A DNA stretch of 41,923 nt from JAJZCD01 sp964570005. Lineage in GTDB: Bacteria; Patescibacteriota; Saccharimonadia; Saccharimonadales; UBA4665. The notes beneath the pieces were generated by a model. The model had not been told where the DNA came from, did no database searches, and saw only the letters and a program-made list of their open reading frames with translations. Positions 7,981-14,985 of this stretch are shown piece after piece. The position numbers and the translations under genes are program-made. The DNA is taken from the NCBI GenBank assembly GCA_964570005.1, contig CAZMWE010000006.1, forward strand, positions 1-41,923, written 5' to 3'. How positions within the stretch are numbered: the first letter of the stretch is position 1; each line of letters opens with the position of its first letter.

Positions 7981-8610
7981 TTATCTATTTTTGGTGCCAA
8001 TAAAGCGAATCAGATTATGCACTCCTTTGGCAGCATCTTTGTACGTTTCGCCTTGACCGTCCAGTAGCTTCACATCAAAACCGGCCGCAAACCCGCCAGC
8101 AGATCGTACTGAAAAGAAGCGTTTTGCCATACCATCGCTGAGGAAATTGTCCGCTTCGATCTGTTCGCCTGTGCCATACTGCGGGTCGGTCGTCGAATTC
8201 GTAAAGAATGCGAATACACCCCCTGGGCGCAGTACCCGTCGGATTTCGCCGAATAGCCACTTAGTAGTCTCGGCATCAAAGTAATGTAGCGACAGATGGG
8301 CATACACTACATCGAACGATGCGTCCGTAAAGGGCAGTTTCTCGCGCAAATCGATCTGTCGCAGTGTACATTTACTAGCCAGTTCCAGCGGCAGTTTCTG
8401 TTTGTCCAAATCAAGCGCGACTTGCTCCAAGTCGGTATTCATGACCTCGTAGCCGTGTTCCGCAAAGAACCGGCCGTCCTGTCCCTGCCCCGCTCCCAGT
8501 TCCAGCACTCTGCCGGTCTTCGGGAAATAGGCGATTGCCGTTTCAGCAAAGATGGATGGCTTGTCTATCCAGTCGGCCTTTGAATAGTTATTTTGGTGCT
8601 TGTCTTTCAG
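7981..8610 (-). CDS. class I SAM-dependent methyltransferase, probable CTG start
   Basis: The glycine-rich SAM-binding motif LELGAGQGQDGRFF is near the N terminus, followed by the acidic end of strand 2 (MNTDLEQ), FDVVYAHLSLHYFD and the post-motif LRPGGVFAFFTNS. The first ATG in frame (8508) would remove motif I's preceding helix. The open frame continues upstream, coding for NNYSKADWIDKPSIFAETA and then reaching a stop, with no ATG, GTG or TTG before the helix. The codon CTG at 8610-8608 overlaps the TGA of the upstream methyltransferase (CTGA), so coupled re-initiation at CTG is the best reading. A damaged start codon is the alternative. The substrate is unknown. Confidence 0.75.
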   Translation of the reverse strand: MKDKHQNNYSKADWIDKPSIFAETAIAYFPKTGRVLELGAGQGQDGRFFAEHGYEVMNTDLEQVALDLDKQKLPLELASKCTLRQIDLREKLPFTDASFDVVYAHLSLHYFDAETTKWLFGEIRRVLRPGGVFAFFTNSTTDPQYGTGEQIEADNFLSDGMAKRFFSVRSAGGFAAGFDVKLLDGQGETYKDAAKGVHNLIRFIGTKNR

Positions 8611-9257
8611 CTATCTGTTGCTTTACGGACAACAAAGCGGTGCCATTTAGAACGCTCGTTCAGCGGATGGTAGTTATAATACGCGATCTCAAAGCCATTG
8701 CGCTGGAGTGCTGATTCAAATTCGGCCTTTTGCCAGTAGGCGAAGATCCTGCTTTCTTGGCGATCTCCAACTGTTCGCTCTTCAAAATCTTCGGTATCAC
8801 CGTCTTTCAGAGAAATGAAACCGGCACCTCCAGATTTGACGATCGATGAGATAGCCCGAAGTGCCTCATCTATCCGACTCTTTGGAATGTGCAGCAATAC
8901 TGCGCTACACCAAAATACTTCGAACTGGCGCCCAAGTTTTGCAAGATCATACAGATTAACAGCCTCAAACGTGAGCTCTGGGTGCTGGTGTTTTGCCTCG
9001 GCAATCATACCAGCAGAAGCATCAACACCTAAGTAGGTATAGCTTAGGGGCGCCAAGATGTCTGCACCTTGTCCGCCGCCACAGCCCACGTCGATTACAT
9101 CTCCAGCCGGTACTAATTCTTTGAGCTTCGCAAGAATAGCCGCATAATCATCTGCTCTAGTGTGATCATTCACCCAACTTTTGGCATACTGGTCATATGT
9201 CTGTATTGTTCGCGCCTCTTGAAACTCCTGCTCTGGTGATAAAGGGTTTGTTTGCAT
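8607..9257 (-). CDS. class I SAM-dependent methyltransferase
   Basis: 216 aa. Motif I is VIDVGCGGGQGADIL, followed by YLGVDASAGMI (strand 2), FEVFWCSAVLLHIPKSRIDEAL and GGAGFISLKDG. The C-terminal region (NGFEIAYYNYHPLNERSKWHRFVVRKA) resembles small-molecule methyltransferases of the Methyltransf_11/25 group. The ATG at 9257 follows TAAACT (9264-9269) by 6 nt, predicting a leaderless mRNA. It overlaps the next methyltransferase gene at CTGA. The two proteins are only distantly similar to each other. Confidence 0.85.
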   Translation of the reverse strand: MQTNPLSPEQEFQEARTIQTYDQYAKSWVNDHTRADDYAAILAKLKELVPAGDVIDVGCGGGQGADILAPLSYTYLGVDASAGMIAEAKHQHPELTFEAVNLYDLAKLGRQFEVFWCSAVLLHIPKSRIDEALRAISSIVKSGGAGFISLKDGDTEDFEERTVGDRQESRIFAYWQKAEFESALQRNGFEIAYYNYHPLNERSKWHRFVVRKATDS

Positions 9258-9294
9258 AACGACAGTTTAGCATTTACCCAGATAGCCTAGCACT

Positions 9295-9789
9295 TTATTT
9301 TAATAAGATCTCACGGCTAATTTCGGTGCGGACGTCGCGGAGGATGCGATCGGCAGCATCACGTTCTGTGCCGTTTACCCAGAACTGACGCGTCGTGGCG
9401 ATCCACATACGCTGAGGGCTGGAGCCTTCGTAGTATTCGCGTGGCAGCGGTTCCTGGCCGCGCAACGTTCGCCGCCGGTTATACTCGGCGAGTGCTTTGT
9501 CCAGTTCGGTATTCTCGGCAATATATGCGTCGTCAGCACGGATAAACAAGCCGCCGCGCTCCAGCACATCATACAAAACCACAAAAATCTGCCCGGTGCG
9601 CAGCACGTTTTTGCTATGTTGCGCCTCCGGGTGCGAACACCAGTACAGGCATGTCAGGTCAGCGCTGCACATGAAAAAGTACGGTGTGTTATGGGGCGAT
9701 CCATCTTCGTTGACCGTCGCCATCGCGGCATGCCGGACGCTTGCCAGCAGTTCTCGCGCACGTGCCGCCTGCCGCAGTACGTCATTCAC
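9295..9789 (-). CDS. pyridoxamine 5'-phosphate oxidase-fold protein
   Basis: 164 aa with the FMN-binding split-barrel pattern: an N-terminal helix, ATVNEDGSPHNTPYFF (first strands), LTCLYWCSHPEAQHSKNVLRTGQIFVVLYD, and a C-terminal segment ending in FWVNGTERDAADRILRDVR. Such proteins bind flavin, haem or F420 and often reduce small molecules; the actual substrate cannot be told. The start is GTG at 9789, inside the 3' end of the AbrB-like gene, with an 8-nt overlap (GTGAATGA). It is therefore the last gene of the ATPase/STAS/AbrB operon and presumably co-translated with the AbrB-like protein. Confidence 0.8.
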   Translation of the reverse strand: MNDVLRQAARARELLASVRHAAMATVNEDGSPHNTPYFFMCSADLTCLYWCSHPEAQHSKNVLRTGQIFVVLYDVLERGGLFIRADDAYIAENTELDKALAEYNRRRTLRGQEPLPREYYEGSSPQRMWIATTRQFWVNGTERDAADRILRDVRTEISREILLK

Positions 9790-9922
9790 TGCGTATGATA
9801 ATCCTGTCGTTCTTCAGGCTTATAACCAGACGGTGCCCTGGTGCGAATTTCATCTCGCGGCGTAAATCAGCCGGGATTGTGATTCGCCCCGTTTTTGCTA
9901 TCTTCGCGGTATATACTTTCAT
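9782..9922 (-). CDS. 46-aa AbrB/SpoVT-like DNA-binding protein
   Basis: A short gene coding for a swapped-hairpin (AbrB/MazE type) domain: MKVYTAKIAKTGRITIPADL, then RREMKFAPGHRLVIS, ending in a strand with DRIIIRS. The signature IAKTGRITIPADLRREM matches the family's GRITIP-x-x-R core. Such 45-55 aa proteins bind palindromic DNA as dimers and serve as transition-state regulators or toxin-antitoxin repressors. GGAG lies about 11 nt before the ATG. It lies 25 nt after the STAS-like gene and overlaps the PNPOx gene by 8 nt. No recognisable toxin follows. It is a good candidate for the protein that binds the palindromic array at the head of this operon (inference). Confidence 0.8.
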   Translation of the reverse strand: MKVYTAKIAKTGRITIPADLRREMKFAPGHRLVISLKNDRIIIRSE

Positions 9923-9947
9923 AGACGTACCACTCCAGGCCACACTA

Positions 9948-10235
9948 CTAGCTCTCTTGCATATAGTCGATTACTATCGTGATAATCTGACGTACAGTTT
10001 CGTTGCAGCCCTTAAATACTATGTGGTCGAGTACATCAGGACCAAATTCCCGTAACGCCTCACTTATAAGCGCATGTACGAACGACTGCGTGGCACCCTC
10101 AACTCCGGTGAAATCAATTGTGGTCTCTTCTGCCCGACGTAATGTCGGCAGCACAGAGTCATCACGTAATCGTGCGGCAACGTCTTTATTCTCAGCAAAG
10201 GCTCCAGCCTCCTTCTTGATATCAACAGTTATCAT
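9948..10235 (-). CDS. STAS-like (DUF4325-type) protein
   Basis: 95 aa. The core TTIDFTGVEGATQSFVHALISE resembles the DUF4325/STAS-like pattern of a beta strand ending DF.GV followed by a helix with SF. STAS domains are phosphorylation-controlled partners of GHKL ATPases, as SpoIIAA is for SpoIIAB. The gene overlaps the upstream GHKL ATPase gene at ATGA, which supports a stoichiometric pair. The serine in QSF is at the position expected for the helix start, but whether it is phosphorylated is unknown. Confidence 0.7.
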   Translation of the reverse strand: MITVDIKKEAGAFAENKDVAARLRDDSVLPTLRRAEETTIDFTGVEGATQSFVHALISEALREFGPDVLDHIVFKGCNETVRQIITIVIDYMQES

Positions 10236-11197
10236 GGCTCGAACCTTGCGTTTTTGTATCTCGCCTTGTTACGTGCCCGGACAGCGGAGCTGTAGGTCGC
10301 ATTGATTGCGTTCAGTAACGTCTTGAACTCTCCTGTGTCGTCAAGTGTAAGATCGATTCCAACAACTGTACCTTGCCAGTATGGCAGGTTACTTTTTTCA
10401 GAATGTCGGTCTCGCGAAGGGTCGGCATATAATCTAATCGTACTATGCGCGGGACGCTTTAACAGCTTATATACGGCATCACCACTATAGAGCATGAAGA
10501 AGTTCCTATTGTTAGCTGCGATTGATTTAATAAAAAATAAGCCCGCGCCTGCATTGTCACGCGTCCCCCCTTCGCGCGGGGTTGTGCCCGTAACGCCAGG
10601 AGTAAGGGCCAGCCTAATCGCCTCTACATCCGACCAGGCTCGGTGAGAGCGATTAATAGTCTGTTTGATACCTACACCGGTGTCAGTGATGCCCAGTCGA
10701 ATAATATTGCTCTTCTTATGGTACTGTGCAGCCACTATTGCCCCTTGTGGTGAACTGGAGTGTTCCAGTACATTACGTAGAAGCTCACTGACTACGTACC
10801 GGATTGCCTCCGCCCGTGACGGCTCTAAATGCAAAAGTGGCATCATGTCGGTAATGAAACGGGTTTGCTCGTCGGCAGTTCTGACTTGCGTAAGCGGTAT
10901 AAAGCGCCCGGAGGGATCGGATTCAGTTATAGTAATGCCAGACTCCACGCCCAACATGTCAAAAAGCCGCATTCTCTCAAAGTAGCCGGCCGACGCAGCC
11001 GTTACAGTGTCAAAATGCACCGCGCCCTTCTTAAGCGTCAGCCCCTTAGCGGCGAGCATGGTAAGAACTACCGGATGGACGCTCATCCAGCGATCATGTG
11101 TTGTGATCAGCAGCTGAGACGGGTCAGACATATCAAAGCTTGCCAGAAACGGATCGATATTTCCGATAAAAACCGAGTTTGATATATGGCATTGCAT
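10232..11197 (-). CDS. GHKL (HATPase) family ATP-binding protein paired with a STAS-like partner
   Basis: 321 aa. The ATPase part holds the N box VVSELLRNVLEHS (about residues 147-159), the G1 box ITDTGVGI and the G2 box GAGLFFIKSIA. There is no HisKA dimerisation helix or phosphoacceptor His, and no transmembrane segment, so it resembles anti-sigma-type serine kinases (SpoIIAB/RsbW) more than a sensor kinase. The N-terminal ~120 residues (SQLLITTHDRWMSVHPVVL and following) are a separate domain I do not recognise; it may be the sensory module. The promoter TTGACA-17-TAGAAT ends 6 nt before the ATG, so the mRNA is leaderless and starts on the array of CCGGGA half-sites. It heads a four-gene operon. 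Confidence 0.8.
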   Translation of the reverse strand: MQCHISNSVFIGNIDPFLASFDMSDPSQLLITTHDRWMSVHPVVLTMLAAKGLTLKKGAVHFDTVTAASAGYFERMRLFDMLGVESGITITESDPSGRFIPLTQVRTADEQTRFITDMMPLLHLEPSRAEAIRYVVSELLRNVLEHSSSPQGAIVAAQYHKKSNIIRLGITDTGVGIKQTINRSHRAWSDVEAIRLALTPGVTGTTPREGGTRDNAGAGLFFIKSIAANNRNFFMLYSGDAVYKLLKRPAHSTIRLYADPSRDRHSEKSNLPYWQGTVVGIDLTLDDTGEFKTLLNAINATYSSAVRARNKARYKNARFEP

Positions 11198-11203
11198 AAG
11201 CGT

Positions 11204-11232
11204 ATTCTACCGGGAATTAGCATTTTTGTCAA
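11204..11232 (-). promoter_or_regulatory. near-consensus sigma-70 promoter of the ATPase/STAS operon
   Basis: On the minus strand: -35 TTGACA (11227-11232, perfect), 17-nt spacer, -10 TAGAAT (11204-11209). Only 6 nt separate the hexamer from the ATG at 11197, so the start codon should be the first or nearly the first transcribed bases. The -35 touches the central palindrome and the -10 overlaps an outer half-site, which implies repression by steric exclusion. Confidence 0.85.
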
Positions 11233-11278
11233 TATACCGGGATTCCCGGTATATTATTGATCCTGTCAAATCCCGGTA
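11208..11278. promoter_or_regulatory. symmetric array of four operator half-sites
   Basis: A central palindrome has arms ATATACCGGGA (11232-11242) and TCCCGGTATAT (11244-11254) around T11243. Two further copies of the core octamer flank it: TACCGGGA at 11208-11215 and TCCCGGTA at 11271-11278. The outer copies are exact mirror images about base 11243, each 27 bp from the inner copy of the same orientation. The array covers the operon promoter. A dimeric DNA-binding protein binding cooperatively is the obvious reading; the operon's own AbrB-like protein is a candidate. Confidence 0.8.
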
Positions 11279-11291
11279 CAGCCGCCTCTGG

Positions 11292-13958
11292 TTACAATTC
11301 GCCCCAGTTCTGACCGGTGGTGGTATCTACGATGAGTTTGACCGCAAGTTCCGGGTAAACGGCCTCCATGGTTTTTTTGAGCATGTGGGCAATGTTTTCG
11401 GCATCGGTTTCGTCACACTCAATCAGGATACTGTCGTGGATTTGCAGCAGCTGCCAGGCGTTGTGGAACTGGGCGAGCTCCTTATCCACGGTCGTCATGG
11501 CGAGCTTCATCAGATCAGCTTCGGTACCTTGGATGGGCATGTTCATAGCGGCGCGCTCGGCAGCACTCCGCACGGCGAAATTGGTGGAGTGGATATCCGG
11601 CATGGGCCGACGGCGCCCCAACAGCGTTTCCACGTAGCCGTCTTTGCGAGCCCGCTCTTTTAGGCCTTCCAGATATGCCATAAGCGGCTGGCGTACCGAC
11701 GTGTACTGTTTGATGAATTTTGCGGCCTGCTCGAATGTCATGCCAGTGGCGATGGCGAGGCCATGCGGGCTCATGCCGTACAGAATGCCAAAGCTCACGG
11801 CCTTGGCGGCACTACGCATCTGTTTGGTGACATCTTCAGGGCCGCGACCGTAAATTTGCGCGGCCGTCATGGTGTGGATGTCAGCCCCACGGTTGAACAT
11901 ATCGATAAGTTCCTGGTCACCGCTCATGGCGGCGGAAAGGCGCAGTTCGAACTGGCTGTAATCGGCGCTCACGAACCGCCTGCCCTTGCCTGCCACGAAC
12001 GCCGTCCGGATGCGCTTGCCTAGCTCCGTGCGCACGGGAATGTTTTGCAGGTTCGGATCGTTACTACTTAAGCGCCCGGTTTGGGCAACCGTAAGGTTGA
12101 AAGTGGTGTGCACACGGCTGTGGCCGTCTACCTGTTTCGGCAGTGTATCAACATAAGTGTTTTTGAGTTTGGTGACTTCGCGGTACTGCGTGATCAGATC
12201 AATAATGGGGTGCAGCCCACGCAATTTGTCGAGCTCGCTAGCGGCAGTACTGTAGCCAGTCTTGCCCTTTTTAATACCAGCGGTGGGCAACTGCAGCGTT
12301 TCAAACAAGATATCCGCCAACTGTGCGGGGCTGCCGATATTGAATTCCTTGCCAGCATGGCCGTGAATCTCCTGTTCTAGGTCGGAAATGGCGTCGTTTA
12401 TTTCGACCGAGAACTTATTGAGATAATCGGTGTCCAGCAGGATGCCCCGCCGCTCCATGTACGCCAGCACCGGAATGACGGGCCACTCCACATCGTGTGC
12501 CAATTGGGGCAATTTGGGGATGCTGGCCAGCTCTTTACGCTGCTGCTCGTGCAGCGCGTAGATGGCCGCAATGATCTCAGGCGCGCGCGTGATAACCTCA
12601 TCGGCATCAAGATCTTCAAAGCCTTCGCCGTCGTACTGCAGATCGGATCGGGCCAGCTCGGTGAGGGTCTGTTCGCGCCGCAGGCTGTTCACCAGGAACG
12701 CGCCGATCAGCACGTCATGTCCGACTACCGGCAGATCTTCGACCCCTAACTCCAGCAGTGTCTTGAGTGACGACTTTACGTCGTAGCCGACTAGCGGCTG
12801 TACATCACGGAATTCTTTGGCGATAGCCGTATGGGTTAATTTACGCAGATCCAGTGTGTAGGTATCGCGGCCGTTCAGGCTCATGATGAGAATCTGCGGA
12901 TCACGGCCGTGCTTCCCTGCCGAGCGCGAATGTATGTAGAAAAATTCGGAGTCACCAAGTTCGAGTTCGGCCGCCTTTTCGTCGCTGTCGATAATGGTAT
13001 TTTTGCCAACCTGCAATGCTTGCCCGCTACCTGTCAGCTGCATCGTTGCCTGGTGGTCAGCTACGGCCGTTTGCATAATTTCGGGTAGCTGCCGGGCCAG
13101 CGTGCGGAATTCCAGCTTATTGAGCAATTCCATGAGTTTGCCAGGCTGGACTTTACTGCCATCCACCTCTGTCAGATCCAGTTCGATAGGCGCATCTGTC
13201 CAGATAGCACCCAATTTTTTACTTAAGATTGCCAAGTCTTTCCCGGCCTCGAGTTTTTTGCGTAAGGAGTCTTTGATAAGCGCCAGGTTTTCGTACACGC
13301 CGTCAAGTGTTTTCCATTCCTGCAACAGCTGGATAGCAGTTTTTTCGCCCACGCCGGGTACGCCCGGGATGTTATCGGAACTGTCACCTTTCAGTGCCTT
13401 AAGATCAAGGAACTGCGCGACCTTCAGGCCGTATTTGGCCTCAAAACTTTTCGGTGAGTACAATTCGATATTACTGAGGCCGTGTTTCAACGCAAACACA
13501 TGCACACGCTCATCCACAACCTGCAGCAAATCCAGATCGGAGGTAACTAGTAATGTCTCGATACCCTCGGCGTCAGCCTGCCGGGCCAGCGTACCCATGA
13601 TGTCATCAGCTTCGTAATCGTCCAGTTCGTACAGCGGCCAACCGAACGCCTGCAACAGCTCGTGCAGTACCGGAATCTGCTCGTAAAAATCAGGTGGTGG
13701 TGGTTTGCGGCCGGCTTTGTACTCGGGGTAGAGCTCGAGCCGCCTGCGGATATTGGTTTTGGGTTTGTCCCACGCCACGGCCACATAGTCTGGATTGAGT
13801 TGCTTGATTACCTGCAGCGCTAACACTGCAAAACCATACACCCCGCCTGTGGGCGTACCATCTTTGGTCGAAAGATTCGGCATAGCGTAATAGCCGCGGT
13901 AAAACACGCTCTTGCCATCAATAACCACTAGTCGTTTTGTGCTAGCCTCTTTTTCCAT
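11292..13958 (-). CDS. polA: DNA polymerase I
   Basis: 888 aa. The 5' nuclease domain (about 1-300) keeps its acidic residues (VVIDGKS, ELDDYEADDIMG, TSDLDLLQ, GDSSDNIPGVPGVGEKTA). The central 3'-5' exonuclease domain (about 320-450) lacks the DxE motif (YIHSRS at the expected place), so proofreading is likely absent. The polymerase domain has motif A DYSQFELR (Asp666, with Phe670 where most have Ile), motif B R-x3-K-x3-F-x3-YG (Lys719, Phe723, Tyr727) and motif C IHDS (Asp842, Ser843 where most have Glu). TATACT lies 6 nt before the ATG (13965-13970), predicting a leaderless mRNA. Confidence 0.95.
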   Translation of the reverse strand: MEKEASTKRLVVIDGKSVFYRGYYAMPNLSTKDGTPTGGVYGFAVLALQVIKQLNPDYVAVAWDKPKTNIRRRLELYPEYKAGRKPPPPDFYEQIPVLHELLQAFGWPLYELDDYEADDIMGTLARQADAEGIETLLVTSDLDLLQVVDERVHVFALKHGLSNIELYSPKSFEAKYGLKVAQFLDLKALKGDSSDNIPGVPGVGEKTAIQLLQEWKTLDGVYENLALIKDSLRKKLEAGKDLAILSKKLGAIWTDAPIELDLTEVDGSKVQPGKLMELLNKLEFRTLARQLPEIMQTAVADHQATMQLTGSGQALQVGKNTIIDSDEKAAELELGDSEFFYIHSRSAGKHGRDPQILIMSLNGRDTYTLDLRKLTHTAIAKEFRDVQPLVGYDVKSSLKTLLELGVEDLPVVGHDVLIGAFLVNSLRREQTLTELARSDLQYDGEGFEDLDADEVITRAPEIIAAIYALHEQQRKELASIPKLPQLAHDVEWPVIPVLAYMERRGILLDTDYLNKFSVEINDAISDLEQEIHGHAGKEFNIGSPAQLADILFETLQLPTAGIKKGKTGYSTAASELDKLRGLHPIIDLITQYREVTKLKNTYVDTLPKQVDGHSRVHTTFNLTVAQTGRLSSNDPNLQNIPVRTELGKRIRTAFVAGKGRRFVSADYSQFELRLSAAMSGDQELIDMFNRGADIHTMTAAQIYGRGPEDVTKQMRSAAKAVSFGILYGMSPHGLAIATGMTFEQAAKFIKQYTSVRQPLMAYLEGLKERARKDGYVETLLGRRRPMPDIHSTNFAVRSAAERAAMNMPIQGTEADLMKLAMTTVDKELAQFHNAWQLLQIHDSILIECDETDAENIAHMLKKTMEAVYPELAVKLIVDTTTGQNWGEL

Positions 13959-14030
13959 ATCCGTAGTATATCTCAGATACCGCAGAGACCTGAACCATAT
14001 GCGCTATCATATATATAAGCTACAAGGTAA

Positions 14031-14942
14031 ATGCGCACGTTACATCAAACCCTACAACTCCAGCATCACCGGCATACCGGCAAGCTGCTTCACCATCGGC
14101 ACACCAGCTACGGCGGGTTGGTAGTCATTTTGGTATTGGCCGGGATGTTTATGGCTGGGTTGCACTTTACGGCCAAAGCTGCCGCTGCCGATTTTGGTGT
14201 TTCGGCCTGGGTAAACATACCGGTGGCCAGCACAGCGCCGACTATAGCCAGTCCCGCAGCAAACACCGTCGTGGCCAGCAGCAGTATGCTGGTAACCGGC
14301 ACGTGCCCGCTGGTGTCGCCGCAGGTGGTAGTCAGTGTGAACGTAGACGGCGCAGCTGACGGCACCAGCGCATGCGACACTAACAATGATTTTTCAGTAC
14401 CGGTAACGGTTGCCGGCGGCAGTCATCAGATCACGGCTGGCAGCTATGCCGTAGACGGGGCAAAAGGGCCTGTCAGCCCACCGGTGGCAATAATCAGCCA
14501 GACAACAACACAGCCAGGCGACGTCGTTATCGCGCCCACTCAGCCGTTCTTTTTCGCCGACGGGCGGCAGGCCGTCTGGACAGGCACCGTCGGCACCAAT
14601 GGTGTGCAATCTGTACATCTGGACTGGGGTGACGGCAGCCAGAATAATTACACCGTCCAAGCCGGAACTCAGCGCTTTAGCCACACTTACAAAACTGTTG
14701 GTTCACACAACGCCTTGATCGCGGTAGCTGGCGCATCCGGTGCTTCCGGCACGCTGCAATTCGCCAGCGCCGCGCTGACCAACTACGTCGCTCCACAAAG
14801 GTTTACACCGTCTTTAAACGACAGCCGAACAGTGGTAGGTTTGTACGGGCTATACATGACTGTCATATGTGCCGCAGCGGTCGTCTGGTTGGAAGCCAAG
14901 CACACCACTCGCCGGGCAGTCGCAGACGCACAACCCCGCTGA
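14031..14942 (+). CDS. membrane-anchored surface protein with PKD-like domain
   Basis: 303 aa. The His/Gln-rich N terminus (includes HHRHTSYGG) precedes a transmembrane helix at about residues 28-50. An Ala/Ser/Thr/Val-rich extracellular region follows with two Ig-like stretches: one around residues 60-150 with a Cys pair (TGTCPL and TSACDT), and a PKD-like one around 185-245 (HLDWGDGSQ, then RFSHTYKTVGSH). A second hydrophobic helix (about 272-290) and a basic tail (EAKHTTRR) close the protein. It is probably held at both ends or by the C-terminal helix, and may bind surface ligands or other cells. The start is uncertain; ATG 14031 has AAGG 3 nt upstream. Confidence 0.7.
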   Translation: MRTLHQTLQLQHHRHTGKLLHHRHTSYGGLVVILVLAGMFMAGLHFTAKAAAADFGVSAWVNIPVASTAPTIASPAANTVVASSSMLVTGTCPLVSPQVVVSVNVDGAADGTSACDTNNDFSVPVTVAGGSHQITAGSYAVDGAKGPVSPPVAIISQTTTQPGDVVIAPTQPFFFADGRQAVWTGTVGTNGVQSVHLDWGDGSQNNYTVQAGTQRFSHTYKTVGSHNALIAVAGASGASGTLQFASAALTNYVAPQRFTPSLNDSRTVVGLYGLYMTVICAAAVVWLEAKHTTRRAVADAQPR

Positions 14943-14985
14943 AAGCGTAAGCAAAACGCTCGCATTCAAGGTATACTTTTAGGTA

